Origin: Tridacna crocea
Taxonomy: Eukaryota > Mollusca > Bivalvia > Cardiida > Cardiidae
DNA: 64,000 nucleotides
Reading direction: 5' to 3'
Assembly: GCA_943736015.1 (NCBI GenBank)
Contig: OX031069.1
Span: forward strand, 21,891,235-21,955,234
Part shown: positions 44,340-56,432 of the stretch, one piece after another
How positions within the stretch are numbered: the first letter of the stretch is position 1
How the letters are laid out: each line of letters opens with the position of its first letter
Notes under the pieces: generated by a model
What the model saw: the letters and a program-made list of their open reading frames with translations, nothing else
Database searches by the model: none
Told to the model about the DNA's origin: nothing
Position numbers and translations under genes: made by a program

Positions 44340-44799
44340 GCAGAATGATGAAGTTTAGATTCAATAAATGCGTTACTGATTACCTTAAAAAATATGTTCA
44401 GGATTATTCAGGTGAAGACATTGACAAAAATGCAATTTTGGTAGGAATATGCATGATTACCTCGAAGAAATATCCAAGATTATTAGGCCTAAATGAAAAT
44501 ATGGACAAACATGCAATTTTGCTTGGAATATGCAGTTGTTTTTTGTTAGTGTTGACACGTCTGTTTAAACAGAATGACTGAGCTTAGGTCCAGTGAATGT
44601 GTTATTGCTTAACTGGAAAGAATAATGTCTAATTTTCTGTTCTTTTTTTTTTATTATTATTATTTGAAGTTTTGTGCTCGGTGAAGTTGAACTTGAAAAA
44701 AAATTATAGTCATGGGGGTAATATTTCTGACATTTGTTACTGTATAGTTTACATTTAATAAATACATGTACCAGGTGATAAGCAAAACTGTTTTACCTG

Positions 44800-45220
44800 T
44801 TTTGTAATACCCACAGCAAGCAAAGTTTCAGGGGGTAATGCTGGAGTCACCTTGTCCATCAGTCTGTCTATCGTTTCACCTCGAATTTTTCACCCGGGCT
44901 TTCAAACTATAAAAGCTATCAACTTGAAACTTCATACATTGGCAGAACACATTATGGAGAAGTGCAGTGCAAAAACTGCCATTCATGTTTTTTGTGTTAT
45001 TGCCATTTGTTGATATTCAGATGGAATTTTTGTCCAGTCCAGGCCATAACTTCCTAGCTGTTGAAGCTCAAAACTTATATCCCCCACATTGTGATTGGGC
45101 AGTATAAAAGGAGTCGGCTTGTCTGTCTGACCAAAAACTCAAGATCAACCGGACAACCGCCACAACAGTGCCTTCAGCGCTTTGATTTCTCTTTTGTTTG
45201 ATAACTCTATATCAGACAAC
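44800..45220. repeat. Dispersed bivalve-type repeat
   Basis: Contains TTGTCCATCAGTCTGTCTAT, CACCCGGGCTTTCAAAC and TTCAGCGCTTTGATTTCTC. The style is that of a high-copy dispersed repeat; class unknown. A related style recurs at 63180-63480. Confidence 0.4.
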
Positions 45221-45413
45221 TCTTACTGTTCCGACCACGAGAAAGAAAGCTATTGAAAAACATGGTGAAAAAGGAAAACAAGAAGGTTACTAGAGTAACA
45301 GAAGGTGTTGGTCTAAGATTAACCTAATACGGTCTTTACTCTTACATGATTTTTTATATGATTGCTACTTTTGCGCCAAAGGCATTGGAGGTTAATTGCT
45401 TAGTATGGCGAGC

Positions 45414-45446
45414 TTGAGAGAGAGAGAGAGAGAGAAGAGAGAGTAG
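45414..45446. repeat. (GA)n microsatellite
   Basis: Near-pure GA dinucleotides. Confidence 0.9.
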
Positions 45447-45519
45447 CGAGGGTGGAGATTTTTCTACGTGTACCTTACCGTGAATGACAAACAAACGCCT
45501 AAAATGTATCACACCATTT

Positions 45520-45727
45520 CAGCCTTATCCTGCTTAATACTAAAGTTAAATTTTCGTCTCAATAGTTAAAACCCAAATATTGCCATTTCGACGTTACGCT
45601 TTGGGGATTTATATCTCCTTATCGGACAGTGTACATCAAGGATCAGAATGCACGTTCTGTGCAGTCTGATCTTGATCTATACTATGCGCAAAACGTCAGT
45701 AAGTCCCGCTTCGCAACCAAAGGGTTA
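45520..45727. mobile_element. MITE family D
   Basis: Contains CCTTATCGGACAGTGTACAT and a palindrome around GCACGTTCTGTGCAG; ends AACCAAAGGGTTAA. Confidence 0.77.
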
Positions 45728-45930
45728 AATGAACGTGTAACACATTTGCCCTACGGAAAATATTGATATGAATCACTATCTGTTTTACAGCCAATTACTC
45801 TGTCTATGTATCTATGTCTGTATTGGATAACTTTTATCACCTGAAGCACATAACTTTACTATACAAGTAGATGAAAAGAGTGTAAGAAAACAACATTTTA
45901 TCGCCTGCAAATGATCGGCTTATTTTCGCC

Positions 45931-46145
45931 TGACCCTTTACCACACCGTCCCGAATTTTAATGACCCCGAGAGAGAAAACTTTAAAATCATTGAAGGTAA
46001 AGGAGAAAATGCTGGTAAGAGTTATTTTCTCCATTTAATCTTCCAAAAGGAAAAAAAAAAGTTTTTGAGTAATTTTTTATTTGTCGTCTGCAAATCTTTC
46101 GAATTTTCGCTTCTCGAAATTGAAAGCATTTCCTGACGACAAATC
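45931..46145. mobile_element. MITE family A, decayed copy
   Basis: Starts CCCTTTACCACACCGTCCC; contains GGAGAAAATGCTGG and the GTCGTCTGCAAATC section. Confidence 0.6.
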
Positions 46146-46519
46146 AAATGCACTATTCTTTACCAGACATAATTTTAGACTCGTCCCTATGGTTAATGAA
46201 CACATGCTGGTTACCAGCCTCTCTTTTTTACGCGCTGGTCACAGACATGTTTAGTATAGATCTATCGGATAGGCAAAGATTTCTCCAAAATCGTGCGTGC
46301 TATACTCGTTTCAGAAAGCAGTGTCTTAAAATCGACGTTATGGTTTAGCGAGAAGCTACAAAAAAATGTAAAGTTCAGAGATGACAAAAAATACTAAGTG
46401 ATAGAAAGCATAGGAAACGATTAAATACAAATGATAGACGGTTCAACTTACTTCGTATTACTGATGCTGTCGCTAGTTTGCACCTGACCTTGAGGTTTAT
46501 TTATAGAATTACCGACCTG

Positions 46520-46746
46520 ATAACCCTTCACAAAACAGTCCCGAATTTAAACACTGAAGAAGAAGGCTCTTCAAAAAACATTGTGGGAGAGGGTAAAATG
46601 CTGGTTGACAGCATTTTTTCCTTCCCTATCAATGTATATCCAACACCTTTTGACAAGCAAGGTCCATTGCTTTGGCCACAAGCGGGTTATTATCACCTAT
46701 GATATATTGCTTTGAATTTGGAAAAGTCTGAAATTTCGTCCTTGGT
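46520..46746. mobile_element. MITE family A, decayed copy
   Basis: Contains ACATTGTGGGAGAG and AAAATGCTGGTTGACAGCAT; it abuts the next copy. Confidence 0.6.
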
Positions 46747-46974
46747 TTAATCCTTTCCCAAACAAGCCCTTGTTTTTACGTGACTGCAGTACAAGTCTTT
46801 TGAAAACACTGTGGGAAAAGGAGAAATTGCTCGTAACGAGCAATTTCTCCTTTTCCCACAGTGATTTCTATCCATTTAGAGAACTTTCTGCCATTTTTAA
46901 CAAATTTGAAATTGTGGTCTGCAAACTCCATGAATTTGGAAGGGTATAAAATATATCGTTTGGGAAAGGGTTAG
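46747..46974. mobile_element. MITE A/B hybrid, full copy
   Basis: The outer parts are family A style, but the hairpin tip is ATTGCTCGTAACGAGCAAT, the family B tip. Ends TTAA and TTAG. Confidence 0.82.
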
Positions 46975-47249
46975 GAGATAACAGTATGATAACGACACAC
47001 ACAGCTGAAACAGATGGCTTGTACACTTTCTTACTGTACATTCTATTTTTAAACCCACTGAAAACTGAAATAAGTGCCAAAAAGGAAACATAAATGTAAA
47101 TCAAGAAAATGGTCACTGCGTATTTCATCGCTTAGCCAAACGACAATACTTTGTTCTGATTTTAAAAAGTTTTAAATAAAAGAAAATTTTTATTAAATAA
47201 TTTTTATCATTTTATTGGGAAAAAAACAAACACTAAATTACATATATAT

Positions 47250-47520
47250 CTCTTAAAGGTGGCCCTTCAGATTTTGGGACGAAAATTCTACAAAAATGCA
47301 AAAAAATCATCCTTATACTCCCATACCCTTTCAATTTGCGTACATAAAACCCCAGTAGTCGAAAACCATCCTATAACACGAGAAATTAGGATTTATTACG
47401 GACCAGGTTGACACCTACGGGAGACACGTTCTATTTTTAGACTATCAATTCTCTCATTTATATGCAGGAAAACGCAGACAAAGTTTCGAACATCCGTCTG
47501 AAGAAGACATTATGGGAATC
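47250..47520. repeat. Dispersed repeat M, copy 1
   Basis: TTAAAGGTGGCCCTT, ATCATCCTTATACTCCCA, CCCAGTAGTCGAAAA, CACGAGAAATTAGG and GGGAGACACGTTC recur in the same order at 55676. A possible inverted end GACCCTTTAA lies at 47733. Confidence 0.72.
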
Positions 47521-47887
47521 CCTCTCAAGGGATTCCCTTGCCTATAGCGATCGTAAGCTGCCTTTTCAGACAAAATGTTGGACGGTATGTCCTCTCTATA
47601 TCGCTGAGTCTGCCAAAACAACTAGTTTCCCAAGTACATGTATATACAGAAATTGCTTATCACACGGTGTGAATGCTTTCCTTTCCTCAAAGCTTTCAGC
47701 TGCAAAATGCCATGGAATTGCAAGGGTATTACGACCCTTTAATAACTGACGAGTGTCTGTTTTTTATCCCGTTTTTGTCATTAACACTGACCTAATAAAG
47801 GCGTAACCTAATAAACTTAGCTTTATCCGGCAGTTGTGTATTCCTACGCGCTATATACGGTTAATATCTGTAACGCTCTCTCTTACA

Positions 47888-48190
47888 AGCCGATATAGCT
47901 CAGTAGGTAGAGCGTAGGACTTGTGAACACAACGTCCTCCAGGTTGTGGGTTCGAATTCCCGGCTGGCCAACAAAAAATTACTAATAGTCTTTCGGATGA
48001 GACGTTAAACCGAGGTCCCGTGTGACGGTGCTACACACCGAGCAAGTTAAAGAACCAGGCCGAATTCTCAGTAGTTTATTCGTCCTGTATCCTTGCACTA
48101 TCCCCCGTAACAACTAACCGTCTTCTGGGGGCGTCGCTCAGATGGGCAACAGGTAGCGACGATAAATAAACGAAAATAATCAAATCAAAC
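47888..48190 (+). mobile_element. tRNA-derived SINE
   Basis: The head resembles a tRNA (ATAGCTCAGTAGGTAGAGC A box; GTGGGTTCGAATTCCCGGC B box). It is followed by a body with TCTTTCGGATGAGACGTTAA and GAGGTCCCGTGTG, a sequence widespread in invertebrate SINEs, and an A-rich tail with ATAAATAAACG. Confidence 0.8.
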
Positions 48191-48264
48191 GCTCTTTCTT
48201 GCACTCTGAATCACTTACATTCTTGTATGATGAGAGTAACGAACGACAACTCTGCTCGGATATA

Positions 48265-49840
48265 TAACGTTGTGTTGACATTTGAACATATTAGTCCGGC
48301 ATGAATCCAAGATGACCGTGGAATAGCGTCTATAGAAAATATTTTTGCAGAAATAAGTAGGTATTGGTATCCTGATTTGAAATCTGGATGATGCCAGACT
48401 GGCATCATTGGGCAATTCAAGATGGCCACCAAAATCCAAGATGGCCGACAAAATAAGGGTTTTTGTCATAGATCTTCTAATACATGTATATATTTATAAA
48501 ATGTTTAACAGATGGCATTTAAACTTGAGAAAAAGCTTAGCTAAGATTTTCCATCAATATGCAATAAAATCAAATTAAAAAGAAATCAAAATGGCCGCCA
48601 AAATCCAAGAAAGCAGCCAAAAGCAGGTAAAATGTGTTGGAATAAAAGCAAAAATGAAATGAAAATTGCAGTTAACTATACCATTGATTTCAGTATATCC
48701 ATTGTACAGTAGAAAACTATGCCTCAACAAATAAACTGAAATTCAACAAAAAAAAAAAGAGACAAAATGGCTAACTAGACCCAAAATGGCTGACAAAAAT
48801 TTGGATTTAAAGAGATTTTACCGGTACATTCAGTCTCGAATCCCGGTCAAGCCACTATATTTTTCACCACTTGTTACTTTTGGCACCCAACGTGGGACCC
48901 ATGATGTGGATGGCTACTGCTTAGGCACCTCGAGAACGTTTCACAATGTTTCTCTTTCTCCAGAATTCGGGACAAATTATAAATTCGGAGGGGGTATATG
49001 TAGCCGGGTACAGGTACTTGGTGATATATCATGCGGGCACGGTATTCCTGAAGCCCTGGGTTCGAATCCCGGTCGAGCCGCGATATTTTTCATCACCTGT
49101 TACATTTAGCGCCCAACGTAAATAACCCACGATGTGGATGGCTACTGCTTAGGCACCTCGAGAAGGTCTCACAATGTTTCTCTGTCTCCAGATTTTGGGA
49201 CAAATTCTAAATCTGGAGGGGGTATCTGTAGCCGGGTACAGATATTTGGTGATATAGAGCGGCCGTATCGACATGTGGTTCGATAGCTCAGTTGATTAGA
49301 GTGCAGGTACGGTATTCCTAAGACTCTCGGTTCGAATCCCGGTAGAGCTGCGATATTTTTCATCACTTGTAGCCGGATACATTGCGGGGAATCACTTGAC
49401 ACAACAACAACAACAATGGCGGACGTTTGAAGAAATTCCCTCGCTTAAGGTAAGAAAATCTGTCAATACGTGACCGATTGGAATTTGGTTTGAAGCGGAG
49501 AAGGCGGAAAAATGCCAGGGATTTGCTGGATTTGGTAGATCTTTTAAACAACACCTGATAAAAAGGTTATTGTTGAGCAAACAAAATTTTACCCTGGATA
49601 ACGTTTACGTCGAAATTAAATAAAACACACAAACAGGCCGCTGTCCGCGTTTTAGTGCATTTGTTGTGTTCCCGTATGCATAAAATGTGGACAGCATGTA
49701 TGAAAAGTCTTGTCACTGTCAATATTCTTTATTAAAATACGATTTTCTAAGTAAACAACGTTATTTTCAAAAAAGAAATATAGTTCACGTTAACAATTTT
49801 TTTATGATAACGTTCACGTCATAAGCAGCATGTCATAATA
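48265..49840. repeat. Inverted repeat 1, left arm (composite)
   Basis: Collinear blocks match the reverse complement of the right arm: around 48296-48345, 48387-48450 (GATGCCAGACTGGCATCATT with AAGATGGCC motifs), 48984-49030 and 49385-49840 (AACAATGGCGGACGTTTGAA, GATAACGTTTACGTCG). The left arm has extra tandem tRNA-like units at 48830-49370 that the right arm lacks. Confidence 0.8.
48829..49375. repeat. Tandem tRNA-like/SINE units
   Basis: Two to three direct copies share GGTTCGAATCCCGG (a pol III B box), ATATTTTTCATCACTTGT, GATGTGGATGGCTACTGCTT and GGGGGTATCTGTAGCCGGGT. The third copy has an A-box-like TAGCTCAGTTGATTAGAG at 49288. They fit a SINE amplified in tandem rather than working tRNA genes, since no full cloverleaf is evident. 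Confidence 0.6.
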
Positions 49841-51454
49841 AAATAGTTCTATCATGAATACTGGTGTGATTTAAAAGGAGAGAGAGAGTAAATCAAATAT
49901 GCATATAACACTCAAAATTGATTTAGACAACCAGATAAAAATTAATACATGTATGCATTTATTAACTATTGTATATAGAAATAAAGCCAATATGTTTTTA
50001 TTTCGATTAGTCTCTATGGAAAATCCGCTGACCTTAATCAAACAGTTAAGAAATTGATTAATGAGTATACATTTAGTGATTTTTTTTTATTATGCACGGC
50101 TTTTTCCAAATATATATATGCTTCCAGATAATGGCATGTATTTTAGTCAAGCCTTCATTCTAAGATTTAAAATTTGTTGTTTTGGAGGAGCTGTGAGTTG
50201 TAGCAGTGGAGTTAACGTATTTGAACTTTGCCTCCCTTTCGTAAAATTTCCAAAATCATGTACTGTGTACAAAATTTAACTAGACTATATGCTAGATTTG
50301 TGTATTGTTTGCAATAATTCTTTATCAACAGTATGGATATCTGTAATACTAATAGAGAAAAGAACTAATATTTCGTCTTGTTCTTTATACAAAAATTAAA
50401 AGCATACATGTATCTATCAAAATTTGTTTTGCGGATACAGGAAAAACATTGCGAAAAAAGGAGAAAATCCTGGTTACTACTGGTTAACAGTATTATTCAC
50501 TTTTGCACGAATTTTTTAAAAGGCATTTTCCCACGATTCTTTCATATGCTTGCTTTCTCAATGTCAGATGATTTCAGACTTTGTTTCCAAAAGTGTGGTT
50601 TATAATCAGATATATTGAGTACACATTATGAATATCTTGTGTGTTCGAAAACGTATGGATTGTTTCCCCTGTTAATAAATACGGTATTACTTCCCTTGTT
50701 TCACTCGTTGAGCAGGTTAATTTGTAATTTAAAAGTTCCTGCAATATACAAAATAAATCTTATTGAAATTTAAACATATAGTAATAAATAACCAATAAAA
50801 CAAATATTTATAGTAATTTACTCGTATTTTAGCCGAAACTCTCTGGCGAGGAAATTCTCCGATGGCGCGCCGAAAGTACGTAATCTCCAGATCTTCGTGG
50901 ATAAAGAAAGACAAATTTCACAGTTATTAAAATATTACGCATTGAGATTGAACCACAGTAGAAATATTGCATATTTACACAATCGTGATAAATTTTTGTC
51001 CTTTTCAATCGATATATTCTTGCTGTGGCAAGCAAAGTTTTATATCTCATACTTATGTCATAACAGTTTTCTCCCTTTGTTATTTATCACAATTTCAAAG
51101 GCAAATATCTTGCAAAGTAAGATTTTTCTATTGATGAAACATTAATATGTTATGTAAAATGCATATATCAATATATTTTGCTAGTTAATATATTATTATC
51201 CTGCTATGGAACAGCTGCGGCGTGCAAAAACTCCCATGGAGTATCCATGGCGTATAAGTTCTCCATGGCATATTTTACTAGGACCCCAAGGCGTAATCAG
51301 TAATAAATAAGAATACCTTTTGTACATGCTTTCAACAGCTACATACGACACACAACACATTTAAATATGGTTAAAATCAAGATAATTTCATAATTCTAAG
51401 TATGCATTAACATGATATTCAAGACAACATGACGCAACTGAGATGATGAAATAT

Positions 51455-52445
51455 GTATATTCTGTATTCTACTTATGACGTAAACGTTATCATAAAAATT
51501 TCCTGACGTGATTTATATCATTTTAGAAAATAACAATGTTTACCTGGAAAATCGTATTCAAATAAAAAAAAAAAAATATTGATAATGACAAGACTTTTTA
51601 TTCATGGTCTTCAAATTTTATGCATACGGGAACACAATAATCACTAAAAGAAGAAATGTAGCCTGTTTGTGTGTTTTATTTATTTTTGACGTGAACGTTA
51701 TCCAGGCTAAATCATTATTGTTTGCTCGTCAATAACTTTTTTATCAGGTGTTGTTTAAAAGATGCACCACATCCAGCAAACCCCTGGCGTTTTTCCGCCT
51801 TCTCTGCTTCAAACCAAATTCCAGTCAGTGACGTTTTAACGGAATTATTGAAGATTTTCTTATCTGAAGCGGGGTAATTTCTTCAAACGTCCGCCATTGT
51901 TGTTGTTGTTGTGTCATGTGATTCCCCGCCGGTCGGTTATAGGTACTTAGTGATATATCACTAAATACATGTACCTGTACCGGGCTACATATGCTCCCTC
52001 CCATAACAACTGTGGGATACATTTTGCTCTTTGAATGCAGATGTTCAGTTGAGAAATTTAAGGTGTAATAAAGTGTTCTTTTTCAATATGATTATGTCCC
52101 TTTGTGACACATCAAAAACATGAATTTGTAATATCATGTTCAAGGATGTATATACTTTAATTTCACATTTTTCAAGACCATGTGAGAGAAATTTAGAAAC
52201 GATATGAGTGTAATACGTGTCCATTTTATGTAAAAAGCATTTTAGCCACCATCTTGGACGCCATCTTGTTTCTAGCAAGTTGCCCAAGGATGCCAGACTG
52301 GCATCACTTGGTTTTGTAATGTACTATGTATCCCCTTTCAAAAAAATGCAAAAACATCTTCTATAGACGCTATTGCATGCTTTGGGTGATATTCCTCATT
52401 TCCATGCCGGACTATATGTGTCACAACACGCGTCTCCGCTAAAAT
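51455..52445. repeat. Inverted repeat 1, right arm
   Basis: Contains the complements of the left arm blocks, for example TTCAAACGTCCGCCATTGTT at about 51883 and GATGCCAGACTGGCATCACT at about 52290. Between the arms (49840-51455) there is A/T-rich DNA with no recognisable gene. Confidence 0.8.
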
Positions 52446-52697
52446 GCGATTGTAAATAAAGCAAACGACATGTAGAATATTGGCTCGTGTTATGTTTATT
52501 ACTTTTTCTTATGTATATCGACTAAATCTAGGGTACTTCAGCGGAATGCTGGAGAAATCGGCCCCTGGAGAAACCGTCCCCAAAATGCTTGGCCCGTGTT
52601 ATTTTATGTCTCTGCCTTTATCCAAGAGTGATTTGGTACTTTTGCCATTGTTTATACTGCCCATTTCACACTGATAGGATGTATTTCACACCTTTTA

Positions 52698-52713
52698 CAC
52701 CTGTCACAAATAG
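52698..52713. repeat. Target-site duplication, left copy
   Basis: CACCTGTCACAAATAG, 16 bases, identical to 55561-55576 and flanking the LINE exactly. Such a length is normal for target-primed reverse transcription and shows the insertion is recent. Confidence 0.93.
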
Positions 52714-55560
52714 TTTAGTTTAAACATATTTTATTGTATATATAAACATACAAATGGATTGGGACGAAAGCTGATAAGAGCTTATAGAGTCCCTTTCCAA
52801 AGCAACAACATCCACATGACAGAAATAAAGAAAATGAGAAAAAGAGAAAAAAAAAAAAAAAACATATACATACAAAAATTGATGAGCAAGCTGGAGAAAG
52901 AGAGACAAAAAGAGAGAAAGAGAGACAGAGAGAGGTAGAGGTGGACCTTTTTGAAAATCATTCGTTAAAACGCTTACTTTCCCTTATATACGACTGAACT
53001 TTCAAAAAGATTTCTTCATTTTCCTGAAAAGTAAGAAAATCATTTCCAAAGAGGAGTGTTTGAAGGTCTATAGTAATTTCATAATACGATATGGAGCGAA
53101 TGAACTTATTTCTTATAGTTTCATAAAGTGGACATTCAAAGAAATAGTGTGCATTTGTCTCTATAGCACCACATACACAGTTAGGAGAGTCAACTACATT
53201 TCTTAAGTACAGATGGTGCTTTAGGGAACTGCAATTGTTTCGTAACCTAGTATGCAAAATTTGAAGGCGTCTTTGTCCTATAAAAAACAATTTATTTGGA
53301 TATGGCCTATTATTGTCCAGATACCTTTTGAAACAAGGCAAGGAATTCAAATTCCTAATATCTTGAGGAATTGAGTTCCATTCTTCCACAACGGATGGAA
53401 GAAAGGATTTTTTATAGAGATTTGTCCTACAAGCAATGGTTCGAATATTATTAGAATTGCGCAAGTTGTAATTGTTAAGGTTGCTATTCAGATCAGGGAC
53501 AAGATTACTCAGGTAGGAAGGAACAAGGCACTTAGTCATTTTAAAGAACAATACAAGTTTGTGTTTACGCCTGCGGTCGCCAAGTGACTCCCAACCACAT
53601 TCATTTTTTAGTTCATCCAAGGAAACCAGTTTGCTACAACCTGTTACTATTCTGGCAGCTTCATTTTGGATTTTGTCTAGATCATTTTTCAGGTATTGAG
53701 GGATATTGTCCCAAACGACGTCTCCGTATTCTATAATAGGTCTAATGAACGTAAAATATATAACTTGCAAAGATTTCCTATCAAGACATATCTTAAGACG
53801 ACGCATTATATTTATCCTTTTCCATGCTTTCTCAATAGAATTTTTAATATGAAGATCCCATGATCCGTCGTTTGAGAAGTGAAAACCTAAATGTTTATGT
53901 GACTGGACATTTTCAATATTTATATTTGACATACAGAGATCGGGGTGAGAATTTTGAGCATTTTTACGTGTGATGATAAGTGATTCAGATTTTGAAGGAT
54001 TAAATTTAACCAGCCAGGTTTCTGCCCATTTATTAATTTTTTCTATATCTCTCTGAAGAATTCGTCCCGCATCGTTTGGGTTACGGATAATTAATGATAG
54101 ACTAGTGTCGTCTGCAAATAGGTTGATACCCGATTCTATGTTTTCGACAATATCGTTAATAAATACCAGAAAAAGAAGCGGGCCGAGTATCGATCCTTGT
54201 GGGACACCAGCATTTATGTATTGGGCATTAGACTGGCCACCAGGCAGGATAACTTTTTGACGCCTGTTAGAGAGGTAATTAGAAAGCCAATCAAGTAGTT
54301 TACCATTTATTCCTGCGCGTCTTAGTTTGAATATCAGACCCTTATGCCATACTTTATCGAAAGCCTTACTTATATCAAAAAATATAAATCTAATTTCAAG
54401 GCCCTCGTCTAAAGCATTGCATATTTTATTATAAAGGAATGTTACTTGGTTAACTGTAGAGTCGCCAGGCAAAAACCCTGATTGATACGGTGTAAAAAAA
54501 CTATTTTCATTTAAATAATTAAAAATATGTTTATAAAGTATCCTTTCAAAAACCTTTTCCATGGTATTAAGAAGAGAGATCGGTCCATAGTTGGACGGCA
54601 GGGAAGGATCACCATTCTTAAAAACTGGACAGACATTAGACATCTTCCATGAAAGGGGTAGTTTACAAGTCTCCAAGCTGAAGTTAAAGAATTGACATAA
54701 GGGATTAGCCAACTGGTTCGCTGACTCGCGTAAAATGATGTTACTGATACCGTCGGGTCCTGGAGCTTTTCCAACATTTAGATTTATAAGCACGTTCCTG
54801 ACTTCCAAAGAATCGATGAATACTGAAGTTAAAGAATACTGATCATTTCCTAAGAGTTCAGTTGGTAAGGCATGATCGTTTTCATTTAGTCTAGTTTGAG
54901 TAACAAAGAATGAATTGAGTAAACTTGCTTTGGCATTAACATCAGTGACCATTGTATCGTTGTCAGTATCATAGAGTGGTGGTAAGCATTCAGAAGAAGA
55001 AGGTTTGATAAAACTTTTAAGCACTTTCCACCAATCGCGTGATGATAATGAACCATTACATAATTTATTTGACAAACGATCAATATAATCATGTTTACTT
55101 TTGCGTATTAAGTCAATTACTTCGTTTCTGACCTTTTTAAATTTAAGCCATTTACTTGGATTATTTGACTTTCTTGCTTTTTTATATAACCGCTTGCGTT
55201 GTCTGATTTTACGTTTTATCAAACTAGTAATCCAGGGAGGTTCATGAGCTTTTACATTAACTGTTTTATGTGGAATAGTATTGTCTCTTCCCCTTTTAAT
55301 AACATCAGTTATATTTTGAGCATAAATGTCAATGTCATTCGATTTAAGTTCATCCCAATTGATATTGTTGAAATAATTTCTTAATGCATTATAGTCCCCA
55401 AGATCATATTTCCAAATAATGCGTCTATACGAGTTATGTTTTGGTTTTAGAAAATTTAAAACACTGAATATGGGACAATGATAGCGGATACTTTTTTCTA
55501 GAACAGGTATGCCAACACCAGAAATTATTATGGATTCTTTGTTTGTGACAAACATAAGAT
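52714..55560 (-). mobile_element. Jockey/CR1-type LINE, 5'-truncated, intact RT ORF, with target-site duplication
   Basis: The open frame (52958-55570) keeps the end of the endonuclease domain (IRYHCPIFSVLNF), then RT with NYGPISLLNTMEKVFE, FFDISKAFDKVWHKGL, INAGVPQGSILGPLLFLVF and the catalytic LFADDTS box. A Cys-rich tail (CVCGAIETNAHYFFECP) closes the protein. The 3' UTR holds an A/GA-rich tract at 52790-52935 and an AATAAA near its end. The first codons of the frame lie in the duplicated target, so the translated start there is not part of the element. Confidence 0.93.
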
Positions 55561-55576
55561 CACCTGTCACAAATAG
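55561..55576. repeat. Target-site duplication, right copy
   Basis: Perfect 16-base match to 52698-52713. Confidence 0.93.
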
Positions 55577-55675
55577 ATTACACCTGTGTGATTCTTAAGA
55601 ATATGTCTTTGATTGATTTTGATTTGAAACCAAATAAATGCTTATAATTTTTTTTCTGTAGTTGTACGCTTGTGA

Positions 55676-55945
55676 TTTAAAGGTGGCCCTTTAGAATTTG
55701 GGACGAAACGTTTACAAAAATACAAAAATATCATCCTTATACTCCCAAAGCCTTATAATCTTCATTCAGATAATCCCAGTAGTCGAAAAACATCAGACAA
55801 CACGAGAAATTAGGGATTTACTACGACCAAGGTCGACATCGACGGGAGACACGTTCCATTTTTACATGAACAACTCGTTCATTTACATACTGGAAATACA
55901 CAGACGAAGCTTCAAAAATAGCATCCGAAAAAAAAGATATTATGA
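55676..55945. repeat. Dispersed repeat M, copy 2
   Basis: Direct copy of 47250-47520, about 75-80 percent similar by eye. Confidence 0.72.
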
Positions 55946-56156
55946 AAAATAATTACATGTTTGATATGTAATAGAATTTAAGTGTCATTAGTCACGTGCC
56001 AGTCACTTAACATTCCCACAATGCATTTTTCTATCTTTGGCGCGAAATCTAAAAATAGCTTAAGAGGCTACGTAGCCTTTTAATTGAATACCATCAAAAA
56101 ATTTTTTTTTGGTAATTTTATGATTTTTAATTATTGATGATTTGTATTGTTTGTAA

Positions 56157-56272
56157 TGGTTAGAGCACTAAAAAGAGAATTCTTCGAGAAAATCATGAAA
56201 AGCGAAGGCGCTCTGCGCCGTAGCTTTTATTTTCTGGAAGAATTCCCTTTTTTGTGCTCTAACCAACTTAGT
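56157..56272. repeat. Palindrome
   Basis: GGTTAGAGCACTAAAAAGAG pairs with its near complement at the right; centre near GGCGCTCTGCGCC. Confidence 0.8.
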
Positions 56273-56432
56273 GATCGACTGAGTTTTTATATAAATCATT
56301 TTATAGAGACTGCATTCTCTATAAAGTTTGTCCTAGATATTATGCAAAGACATGCCTTCATTACCGCATGACCCTAAAAACACGCCCACATGACATAAGT
56401 ATATCAAGAAACATGACTTTCATCAAATTTCA

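Noticed and set aside
47888-47970. Functional tRNA gene
   Set aside because: It has A and B boxes but runs into a SINE body; a proper acceptor stem was not evident.
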